Source of the DNA: Gordonia pseudamarae
GTDB lineage: Bacteria > Actinomycetota > Actinomycetes > Mycobacteriales > Mycobacteriaceae
DNA: 64,000 bases
NCBI RefSeq assembly: GCF_025273675.1
Contig: NZ_CP045809.1
Coordinates: 3,472,001 to 3,536,000, forward strand
Direction of reading: 5' to 3'
Each line of letters starts with the position of its first letter. The first letter of the stretch is position 1. Under the pieces are notes generated by a model, which searched no databases, was not told where the DNA came from, and saw only the letters and a program-made list of their open reading frames with translations. This document shows positions 26,717-35,512 of this stretch, in pieces. A program made the translations under genes and the position numbers.

Positions 26717-27840
26717 CGACCGTGCACCTGCGGGATCGGTGTCAACAACGCCGCCGAGGGAGCGCCGTAGCCGGTGGTGCGCTGCACCGGTGTGCGACCG
26801 ACGCGGGCCGCGATGTCGGCCACCTCCCGTGCCGAGAGCACCCGGCCCGCCTCCTGACCGGCCTCCGGCATCAACACACCGTCGAGCAGTAGCCCCCCGA
26901 TGTCGTCGGCTCCGCCGCGCAACACGTCGAGAACCGAATCCGGGTCGAGTTTGGTCCACGCCACCTGCAGATGAGCGATACGCCCGAACGTCAGCAGGCG
27001 CGCCACCGCATGCACCGCACGCGTCTCCCGCCGCGAGGCCACACCACGGGCGCCCAGATATGCCGGTGCCGCCGACGGCAACATCGGCATGACGATCAGC
27101 TCGCTGAAGCCGTTGGTCCGTTCCTGGATCTCGTTCAGCAGACGCAGATGCGCGACCACATGCCGGGGCGACTCCACATGCCCGTACAGCAGCGTGGACG
27201 TGGAGAACAACCCCACATCGTGGGCGGCCTCGATGGTCTCGACCCACTCGGACACCGGCGGCGCCGACCCACCCGACAACCGCGCCCGCACCTGGTCGTC
27301 GAGAATCTGGGCCGCGGTACCCGGTACCGAACCCAGCCCCGCATCGCGGGCCGCACCCAGAAACGCCGCGACCGGCATATCCATCCGTGTGGCGCCGTCA
27401 CGCACCTCCGGCGGCCGGAACGCGTGCAGATGGATCTCCGGTGCCGCGCGGTGGACCTGCTCGATCAACCGCAGATAACCGTCGGCGGGTGCGTCGGCCG
27501 GCAGCGGTCCCTGCATACAGATCTCGGTGGCACCCAGCCGCCAGGCCTCACCGACCAGCTCGGCCAGATCCGGCACGTCAGGGCCGCCGGCGGCGATCAC
27601 CGCGGTATCGACATTGCGGTTGACCACGAACGTCAACGCGTCCGGGTCGGTCACCGACCGCCGGGCCGAATCGGCGACCGCACACAACTCGTCGAGTTCG
27701 TCGCCGTCGGCGCCGAGCAACGCCGCCCAGTCGTCGTCGGTGGGTGAGGTCGGATCGGCCGACACACGCCGCAGCGCCGCACGAACATCCGACGTCTCGG
27801 CCACCACATCCCGAGCCCACGCGCGTAGGACCATGATCAC
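26713..27840 (-). CDS. CofH homologue lacking the radical-SAM cysteine motif
   Basis: A 375-aa protein clearly homologous to the C-terminal (CofH) half of FbiC. It has FVVNRN (71-76), GATEICMQG (103-111), HLHAFRPPEV, SVPGTAAQILDD, STSTLLYGHVESPRH, ERTNGFSE, RAVHAVARLL, ADDIGG and the end RTPVQRTTGYG. In true CofH, VVNRN is followed by INFTN and a CxxxCxxC cluster site, then about 25 residues before GATE. Here that stretch is replaced by a short Cys-free linker (77-102). The protein cannot bind the usual [4Fe-4S] cluster and should not cleave SAM. The frame is otherwise intact and conserved, arguing for a retained, altered function rather than decay. It is the first gene of a coupled operon with the monooxygenase and cofG. 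Confidence 0.88.
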   Translation of the reverse strand: MIMVLRAWARDVVAETSDVRAALRRVSADPTSPTDDDWAALLGADGDELDELCAVADSARRSVTDPDALTFVVNRNVDTAVIAAGGPDVPDLAELVGEAWRLGATEICMQGPLPADAPADGYLRLIEQVHRAAPEIHLHAFRPPEVRDGATRMDMPVAAFLGAARDAGLGSVPGTAAQILDDQVRARLSGGSAPPVSEWVETIEAAHDVGLFSTSTLLYGHVESPRHVVAHLRLLNEIQERTNGFSELIVMPMLPSAAPAYLGARGVASRRETRAVHAVARLLTFGRIAHLQVAWTKLDPDSVLDVLRGGADDIGGLLLDGVLMPEAGQEAGRVLSAREVADIAARVGRTPVQRTTGYGAPSAALLTPIPQVHGR

Positions 27841-27924
27841 ACTGTAACCACCGGGGGCTCCAGAACCACCGGGGGCTCCGGCACCCGACCCGGACGGTGG
27901 GATCGCCGCCGCATCACCGCCCCG

Positions 27925-28530
27925 TCAGCGTGGACCGGTGTTCAACCGTCCCGACCACAACAGGGCCAACGGCAATCCGGCCCCCACCACCACCAGCAGA
28001 AATGTCGGCAGCACAGTCGTGCCGTCCAGCGGCAACACCACATCGTGCCCGGGGCCCGCCATCGCGGCCACCATCAGCGTCAACAACCACACGATCAGCG
28101 GCGCCACCCGACCGACACCACCGGTGAACCCGGCGGCCAGCCACAGCAACACCGCATTGGCCAGCCCGGCGAGAACGGCCACCACCGGGATCGGCTCACC
28201 GAAAAACCGCTGCGGGGCGAATCCCACCGACAACAGAGCGACCGGAACCGCCGCGCACACCAGCAATCCCAGCATCACCCGGTCGAAGACGACGCTGGGC
28301 CCGGACCACGCCTCGGCCACCTCCGTGGCGATGCGCGCCAGAGACACCTTCAGCGTGCCCACCAGGGTCTGCGGCCGCGCCGGGGCGGGATCGTTCGGGG
28401 GCGCGAGAGAACCCGTGGGAGCCGATGTCGGGTTTTTGCGCTTGTCCTCAGCAGCGTCCTTGTGCTTCTTCGCCGCCGCGTTCCGGCGCTTCTTCGCCGA
28501 CGCGCCGCGCCGCTTCCTCTCAGCCGCCAT
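27925..28530 (-). CDS. Conserved membrane protein with basic N-terminal region
   Basis: A 201-aa protein. The first 45 residues are strongly Lys/Arg/Ala-rich (RKRRGASAKKRRNAAAKKHK) and predicted disordered. After a linker come four hydrophobic segments (about 93-113, 121-143, 147-168 and 178-195), for example LLVCAAVPVALLSVGF and PTFLLVVVGAGLPLALLW. The start ATG (28530) overlaps the end of mshB by 11 bp, as is usual for the small membrane gene next to mshB in Mycobacteriales (Rv1171 position). The function is unknown. It lies between mshB and the CofH-like gene on the same strand. Confidence 0.8.
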   Translation of the reverse strand: MAAERKRRGASAKKRRNAAAKKHKDAAEDKRKNPTSAPTGSLAPPNDPAPARPQTLVGTLKVSLARIATEVAEAWSGPSVVFDRVMLGLLVCAAVPVALLSVGFAPQRFFGEPIPVVAVLAGLANAVLLWLAAGFTGGVGRVAPLIVWLLTLMVAAMAGPGHDVVLPLDGTTVLPTFLLVVVGAGLPLALLWSGRLNTGPR

Positions 28531-29428
28531 ACCCGCAGTCCAGTCCGGCGAACAGATCGCTCTCGCGGCCCACCGCACCTGAACGCGGTCCGTCCACCTG
28601 CACGAAATGCTCCACCTCACTGATCGGGGTGAGGATGTTGTTCGACAGCGCGTACTCGGTGCCCGACGGAGCCACGGTCACCTGGGTGGCATGCGCGGCC
28701 AGCGCCGCCACCTTGCGCGCATACACCCCGCGGACATCGACCTCGGCGGTGATCACATCGTCGGGACAGCGCGGCAGCTCACCCTCGTGCGGCATCCGCC
28801 AGCCCGACGGCACGCGTCCCGCCGCCGCCCGCAGACCCGACTCCAGTGCGCTCTGCCCGGTCACCGACTCGTACACCTTGATGTCGGTGCCGAGCCGACC
28901 GCGGGCGATCGGCAACGCCGCCGCGGTCACCTCGTGCACCCGCACATGATCGGGATGCCCATAGGTTCCGGCAGGGTCATAGGTGACGACCACCTGCGGG
29001 GCGAACTCGGTGATGATGTCGGCCAGCAAGGCCACCGGCGCGTCCAGCGGCGCCTGCACCAGCGCGCGCGGATGCCGCGCCGACGGCGAGCCGGCCATCC
29101 CCGAATCGCGGAAATGTCCGGCACCGCCCAGGAACCGGGGCCGCAGCACCCGTTCGGCCGACGCATCGGGTGGACTCAACGCCGCCAATGCCGTGGTGAG
29201 TTCGAAGATGCGGAACCCGCCGAGCTGATCGGCTCCGCCGTCGGCGACGAGTTGCGCCCACCGGTCACCGATCACCTCCCCCTCCTCGCCCAGGGTGAAG
29301 GTCACCACCGCTACCTGCGCGCCCTCGGCCAGATAGCGGGCGATCGTGCCACCGGTCATGATCGTCTCGTCGTCGGGATGGGCATGCACCAGCAGCAGCC
29401 TGCGACCTGCCGTCACCGATTCATCCAC
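28520..29428 (-). CDS. mshB: GlcNAc-Ins deacetylase of mycothiol synthesis
   Basis: A 302-aa LmbE/PIG-L zinc deacetylase that converts GlcNAc-inositol to GlcN-inositol, the second enzymatic step of mycothiol synthesis. Zinc and catalytic residues are in HAHPDDETIMTGG (about 15-27) and GHPDHVRVHEV. The family blocks VVTFTLGEEGEVIGDRW and FRIFELTTALA are present, as is RFLGGAGHFRDSGM. The start is a GTG at 29428. It shares the order lpqW-mshB-membrane protein with M. tuberculosis Rv1166-Rv1171 in condensed form. Confidence 0.95.
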   Translation of the reverse strand: MDESVTAGRRLLLVHAHPDDETIMTGGTIARYLAEGAQVAVVTFTLGEEGEVIGDRWAQLVADGGADQLGGFRIFELTTALAALSPPDASAERVLRPRFLGGAGHFRDSGMAGSPSARHPRALVQAPLDAPVALLADIITEFAPQVVVTYDPAGTYGHPDHVRVHEVTAAALPIARGRLGTDIKVYESVTGQSALESGLRAAAGRVPSGWRMPHEGELPRCPDDVITAEVDVRGVYARKVAALAAHATQVTVAPSGTEYALSNNILTPISEVEHFVQVDGPRSGAVGRESDLFAGLDCGYGG

Positions 29429-29451
29429 ACTCGCACCCTTCTTGTTCGATT

Positions 29452-29505
29452 CCCGTCGCCGCGCTCGCCCCGGTCGACTTCCCCGTCGCTGCGCTCGCCC
29501 CGGTC
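29452..29505. repeat. Two 24-nt direct repeats spaced by 30 bp
   Basis: CCCGTCGCYGCGCTCGCCCC followed by GGTC occurs at 29452-29475 and 29482-29505, in the gap between mshB and lpqW. It is related to the repeat core in the monooxygenase gene (CCCGTCGCTTCGCTCG). It may be a dispersed intergenic element of this genome. Confidence 0.7.
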
Positions 29506-29512
29506 ACGGGCG

Positions 29513-31573
29513 TCACTTCTGATCCCACAGGTCGGCATCACCGAAGATCCCCACCTGGATCGGTCCGGACAACGGCACGCCGGTCACCTGATCGGTCACC
29601 CCGACCAGCGACAACTCCTGATAGATCGGCAGATACACCGACTGCGCGGCCAGCAGCGGCTCGGCCTCTTCCAGCAGCGGAGCCGGATCCTGCGCCGACA
29701 GCGCCGCGCGCGCCAGCCTGATCAGCTCCTCGTCGCACAACCCGGACGTGTTGCTGATGTAGTCCGAATCCGCACCGTCGGCCGGAACACCCGACGACGA
29801 GGGCCCCGCGCCGGGCGTCGACGTGGGCGCCGGTGACCCGGGGGATGAACCTGCGGGTGTCGTCGGCGCCGTCGGGGAGCCGGACACCTCCGCGTCGGCC
29901 GATTCGGATTTAGGTGCCGCACAGTCGACCTGCGAGGCGAACGTGACGGCCGGCGGCATACCCAGCCCGGTCCAGCCGACCACCAGATCGACCTCCGACT
30001 CCATCAGCGCCGACCCATACAGTTCATTGCCGGCCAGCAGTCGCGTGCGGGCACGAAGACCCATCGCACGCAGCTGATCGACGATCGTCGCCGCCGCCGA
30101 TGTCGCACGCGGATCCCCCGAGATCGCACCGACCCGGATCGTCAGGTCGCGGCCGTCCTTCTGGAACGGCGCCACCCCCACCGGGACCGACGGCACATCG
30201 GAATCGTCGCGCTCGGTGCTCTCACCCGTGGTGCCGCTGACCTCACTCGCCGGGGCGCCGCTCTCGCCCGCCGTGCCGGACGGCACCCCGGACGCATCCG
30301 GTGACGACGGACCCGGCGCGCCGGTCGTCGTCGGGGACTGCGGCACCGTCGACGACCCCGGCACCCCATCGCTTCCCGAGTCACCGCCGCTTCCCGAATC
30401 ACCGCCGTCCACCGAATCCTCGTCGGCGTCGTCGGTGACCACCGGACCGCGCACATATCCGGCGTCGGTCAGCAACGTCTCGATGCGCGCCTTGTCCGGA
30501 CGTTGCCTGTCGACGGGCCGGTAACCGGCGTCCGAGGGCGCGTACACCGTGTTGGCGAATCGTGTGGCCACCTCGTCGCCGGCTGCCGCGAACGTCACCA
30601 CCTGCGGGTCGATCACGCCCAGGATCGCGGTGCGCACACCCAGCTCGCGCATCGCCGGGGTGCGGGTGTTGGCGCTGACGGTGAGCGCCCGCGGTACCGG
30701 ATTGCGGCGGGTCGCGGTACCCGGCACCGCCGACAGCTCAGCCTGGGTCGACTGCCCGCTGGGAAAGTTCACGATCGCCGAGTCACGTACCCGGATGGAG
30801 GCGACCATCTGCGGCACGGTACCGGCACGGCGCAGCACAACCTGATCGAGCTCGGAGGGCTGTGCCCAGTATCGGTCGTTGCGGATGAGCCGGACCTCGT
30901 CACGGGTCTGGTCGATCGAGCGGATCAGGAACGGGCCCGCCGACACCGGCATCCCGCTGTCCATGCCGGTCTCGAATCCCGACGGCGTGCCGCGCAGGAC
31001 GTGGCTGGGCAGCAGACCGGTGAACAGTTCCCGCCACGCGGGGAAGGCGGCGGCGAAACGCACCTCGACGGTCTTGCCGCCCGAACTCGTGGCGACCGAG
31101 TCGATGAGCCGGTAGCCGGCCGGGGCCACGGTGCCCGGCCGGCGCGACATCTGCTTCCACAGGTAGCTGAAGTCATCGCCGGTCACCGGGAGCCCGTCGG
31201 ACCATTGGGCGTTCTTGTGGATCCGGTAGGTGACGGTGAACGGTTCGGTCCTGGTGACCTCGGCCGAGGTGACGAAATCCTCCTGCAGGTCCCATCGGAT
31301 GCCGGTGGGTGTCTGGACGGGCGCGAACACACTCGGCAATGTCATCGCCGCGATCGCCGTGGTCACCACACCCTGGTCGGCGGCCAGATGCGGGTTGAAT
31401 CCCGCACCGATCGATCCGGTGGCGACATAGATGGTCTTGTCGTCCGGGTAGGGCACCGGGGTGGCCGGGGGGGCCGTCTCCCGCACCGGTGGGGGCGGGT
31501 CGGCACTGCATCCGGCTATCAGCAGAATCGCCGTGGCGAGCGCGGGTAGCACCGCCTTGCGTCGTTCGCGCAC
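29513..31573 (-). CDS. lpqW: LpqW-type lipoprotein, SBP family 5 fold
   Basis: A 686-aa lipoprotein with lipobox LIAGC about 23 residues from the GTG start. The GTG at 31573 has AAGGAG 9 nt upstream; an ATG three codons earlier abuts that site and is less likely. The body is a family-5 solute-binding fold (IYVATGSIGAGFNPHLAADQG, YRIHKNAQWSDGLPVTGDDF). Position next to typA marks it as LpqW (Rv1166), which in mycobacteria steers phosphatidylinositol mannosides toward LM/LAM rather than importing peptides. Two long Ser/Gly/Pro/Thr-rich segments (about 30190-30440 and 29765-29925) interrupt the C-terminal lobe; these look like surface linkers and possible O-mannosylation sites. Confidence 0.85.
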   Translation of the reverse strand: MRERRKAVLPALATAILLIAGCSADPPPPVRETAPPATPVPYPDDKTIYVATGSIGAGFNPHLAADQGVVTTAIAAMTLPSVFAPVQTPTGIRWDLQEDFVTSAEVTRTEPFTVTYRIHKNAQWSDGLPVTGDDFSYLWKQMSRRPGTVAPAGYRLIDSVATSSGGKTVEVRFAAAFPAWRELFTGLLPSHVLRGTPSGFETGMDSGMPVSAGPFLIRSIDQTRDEVRLIRNDRYWAQPSELDQVVLRRAGTVPQMVASIRVRDSAIVNFPSGQSTQAELSAVPGTATRRNPVPRALTVSANTRTPAMRELGVRTAILGVIDPQVVTFAAAGDEVATRFANTVYAPSDAGYRPVDRQRPDKARIETLLTDAGYVRGPVVTDDADEDSVDGGDSGSGGDSGSDGVPGSSTVPQSPTTTGAPGPSSPDASGVPSGTAGESGAPASEVSGTTGESTERDDSDVPSVPVGVAPFQKDGRDLTIRVGAISGDPRATSAAATIVDQLRAMGLRARTRLLAGNELYGSALMESEVDLVVGWTGLGMPPAVTFASQVDCAAPKSESADAEVSGSPTAPTTPAGSSPGSPAPTSTPGAGPSSSGVPADGADSDYISNTSGLCDEELIRLARAALSAQDPAPLLEEAEPLLAAQSVYLPIYQELSLVGVTDQVTGVPLSGPIQVGIFGDADLWDQK

Positions 31574-31690
31574 CCGTCGCATCTCCTTCGGAGTCGTACC
31601 GGACCACGTGACTGTGACCGTGGTGGATCGGGCGCCGTCACGCCCTGATCCACCACAGTAGGCGGTGCCGGCCCCCTGCTTGGTCGAAGT

Positions 31691-31779
31691 CACAGCCCGT
31701 TCGGACTCACAGCCCGTTCGGACTCACAGGCCGCCCGGCCCGCAGACTGTCAGCCCGCAGACCCTCAGCCCGCAGACCC

Positions 31780-31795
<16 letters not shown>
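31691..31795. repeat. Cluster of short tandem repeats at the typA 3' end
   Basis: CACAGCCCGTTCGGACT occurs twice in tandem (31691-31724). CAGCCCGCAGACCCT then occurs about three times (31751-31795), overlapping the last codons of typA. The cause is unknown; slippage is likely. Confidence 0.85.
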
Positions 31796-33690
<1,895 letters not shown>

Positions 33691-33807
33691 TGACTCTCTT
33701 TCCAGGTGTTGGGCAGTAGTGAACCGGCCGTGATCGGCAGGTCAACCGGCCTATGGTACCGCTTGGGTGCTGTGCGACGCCGATCACAGGGTTACGGGGG
33801 CATTTAT

Positions 33808-33825
33808 GTTAGGCGGTGCTAACGT
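33808..33825 (+). promoter_or_regulatory. Promoter with overlapping inverted repeat for the small Cys-cluster gene
   Basis: The -10 box TAACGT (33820-33825) ends 6 nt before the ATG at 33832, so the mRNA is probably leaderless. GTTAG (33808-33812) and CTAAC (33819-33823) form an inverted repeat with a 6-nt spacer that overlaps the -10, an ideal place for a repressor. The spacing is wrong for an IdeR/DtxR box despite similar half-sites. Confidence 0.4.
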
Positions 33826-33831
33826 GAATCC

Positions 33832-34008
33832 ATGGGCAAGGTGAATCCCGCGAAGGTCGGGGGCCTGAAGGCGAAGAAGAAGTGCTGCCGCAAGAAGACG
33901 CGGTGTGTGCGCTGCCCCGTCGTGATTCACCGGATGGGCAAACTCGACACCCGTCACATGTCTAAGAAGGAACTCACCCACGCCCTGAAGAAGGCCCGCG
34001 CCGCCTGA
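33832..34008 (+). CDS. Small basic protein with a CC-x4-C-x2-C cluster
   Basis: A 58-aa Lys/Arg-rich protein with the cluster KKCCRKKTRCVRCPVVIHR near residues 17-35. The four Cys (plus His33) could bind zinc. It ends in a Lys-rich helix (SKKELTHALKKARAA). Similar about 60-residue proteins with CC...CxRCP occur in many actinobacteria without an assigned function, as I recall; I cannot name the family. The start is supported by the TAACGT box. It is divergent from typA and convergent with mutT2, whose stop is 3 bp away. A nucleic-acid-binding or metal-storage role is a guess. Confidence 0.8.
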   Translation: MGKVNPAKVGGLKAKKKCCRKKTRCVRCPVVIHRMGKLDTRHMSKKELTHALKKARAA

Positions 34009-34010
34009 TC

Positions 34011-34412
34011 TCAGGCGAGCAGCTCCAGCAGGTCCGGCACCCACGCCGTGTCCGCCGGCACCAGCTCACCGGCGGCGGCCATCGCCCGTAGCCGGCCGGC
34101 ATCCACCCAGCACAGCGCCGTGTGATCGAGGGCCCGCGGCGGCGGCCCGGCCAGACGCGCGCGCAGGGCCACCAGTTCCAGTCCTGGCCGCAACACCACC
34201 GCCGCACCCACCTGCTCACCCGCCTCGATCGCGGTGCCGAGTTCCTCGGCGATCTCCCGCTCCAGCGCGGACCGTCGGCTCTCGCCGTCCTCCACCTTGC
34301 CACCGGGCAGTTCCCACAGCCCGGCGACCTCCGGCGGATAGCGGCGCTGCGCGAGCAGCAGCATTCGCGACGTGTCGTCGATGATGGCCGCCGCCACGAC
34401 GATCCTGTTCAC
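34011..34412 (-). CDS. mutT2: MutT2-type NUDIX pyrophosphohydrolase
   Basis: A 133-aa MutT protein. The NUDIX box is intact: LPGGKVEDGESRRSALERE then IAEELG. Flanks such as AQRRYPPEVAGLWELPGG and LDHTALCWVD match mycobacterial MutT2 (Rv1160), which hydrolyses dCTP/5-methyl-dCTP and can sanitise 8-oxo-dGTP. The GTG at 34412 begins the conserved VNRIVVAAAIID and overlaps the end of the ABC ATPase gene by 4 bp; the open frame upstream is not conserved. Confidence 0.9.
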   Translation of the reverse strand: MNRIVVAAAIIDDTSRMLLLAQRRYPPEVAGLWELPGGKVEDGESRRSALEREIAEELGTAIEAGEQVGAAVVLRPGLELVALRARLAGPPPRALDHTALCWVDAGRLRAMAAAGELVPADTAWVPDLLELLA

Positions 34413-35512
34413 CGCCGCACCCCCGGGTCCGTCCGGGCATCCGGCCCGGCCCGATCCGGCCCCACTACCGCGACGCGGTCGGCGTCCAGCCGCAGGCACA
34501 CCAGGTCGCCGGGAGCTATCCGGTCCGATCGCGAGGTCACCGCGATCACCTCATCACCGACATCCGGGTGCGGGCGCACATCCAACCGCACCCCACCGGG
34601 CAGCACCGCGACATGCATCACCTCCGCCGGCGTCGAGCCGGCCCCGGTATCGCCGGTAACAGATTTCTCGCTCCCGGAAATAGGTTCGGCAACAACAGAT
34701 TCTGGACGCAAACCGAGACGTACCACACCATCGGGGACGTCGAGGACGACCCGGCCGAGCGCGCAGTCCGCCACACCGCCGGACACCGTGGTGTCGAGAA
34801 TCGTTGTGATACCCAGGAATCGGGCCGTCCACTCGTCGATCGGACTGCGCCACAGGTGGGCCGGGGTGTCGGTCTGCACGATCTGCCCGTCCCGCATCAC
34901 CGACACCCGATCGGCCATCAGCGCGGCCTCCGTGTGATCATGGGTGACGATGACGGTGGGCGTACGGGTCTCGCGCACGATGGCCGCGATATCGACGGCG
35001 AGTCGGTCGCGGAGCAATTTGTCGAGCGCGGCCAGCGGTTCGTCGAGCAGGAGAAGCCGGGGCCGCGGGGCCAGCGCCCGGGCGAGTGCCACCCGCTGCG
35101 CCTGCCCACCGGAGATCTCGCGCACCGATCTGCCGCCGAGGCCGGCCAAGCCGACCAGCGACAGCATCTCCTCGACCCGGGCGTCGATGTCGCGGCGACG
35201 CCAGCGGCGCATCTTCAGCCCGTAGGCCACGTTCGCGGCCACCGACCGGCCGTCGAACAACTGCCCGTCCTGGAACACCACCCCGAAATCCCGCCGGTGC
35301 GCCGGCACCGAGGCCAGGTCCTGACCGTCGAACGAGATCCGTCCGGCAACCACCGGTTCGAGTCCGGCTATGGCCCGCAGCAGCGTCGACTTCCCGCACC
35401 CCGACGGACCGAGCAGCGCCGCTGCCGGCGCCTGCGCACCGACCGACCAGCTCAGGTCGTCGATCACTACGTCGGCGCCGTAGCGCACCGCGATCGAGTC
35501 GATCTCCAGCAT
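34409..35512 (-). CDS. ABC transporter ATP-binding protein, ThiQ/FbpC-like with TOBE domain
   Basis: A 367-aa ATPase. It has Walker A LLGPSGCGKSTLL (about 34-46), Q-loop VVFQDGQLF, signature EISGGQAQRVALARAL, Walker B RLLLLDEPLAAL and the H-loop VIVTHDHTEA. After about residue 245 comes a TOBE-like regulatory domain (VRLGLRPESVV). It is longer than enterobacterial ThiQ and more like PotA/FbpC ATPases, but its partners are ThiB/ThiP-like. The ATG overlaps the permease stop (ATGA), so it is coupled. Confidence 0.9.
   Translation of the reverse strand: MLEIDSIAVRYGADVVIDDLSWSVGAQAPAAALLGPSGCGKSTLLRAIAGLEPVVAGRISFDGQDLASVPAHRRDFGVVFQDGQLFDGRSVAANVAYGLKMRRWRRRDIDARVEEMLSLVGLAGLGGRSVREISGGQAQRVALARALAPRPRLLLLDEPLAALDKLLRDRLAVDIAAIVRETRTPTVIVTHDHTEAALMADRVSVMRDGQIVQTDTPAHLWRSPIDEWTARFLGITTILDTTVSGGVADCALGRVVLDVPDGVVRLGLRPESVVAEPISGSEKSVTGDTGAGSTPAEVMHVAVLPGGVRLDVRPHPDVGDEVIAVTSRSDRIAPGDLVCLRLDADRVAVVGPDRAGPDARTDPGVRR

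Noticed and set aside
25070..27247. Monooxygenase start far upstream at 27247
   Set aside because: The frame upstream of 26716 is antisense-like Gly/Ala/Arg-rich sequence overlapping the CofH-like gene; the GTG at 26716 gives a clean 4-bp overlap.
33801..33825. IdeR/DtxR iron box before the small Cys-cluster gene
   Set aside because: Half-sites GTTAG and CTAAC match, but the 6-nt spacer breaks the 19-bp iron-box geometry.
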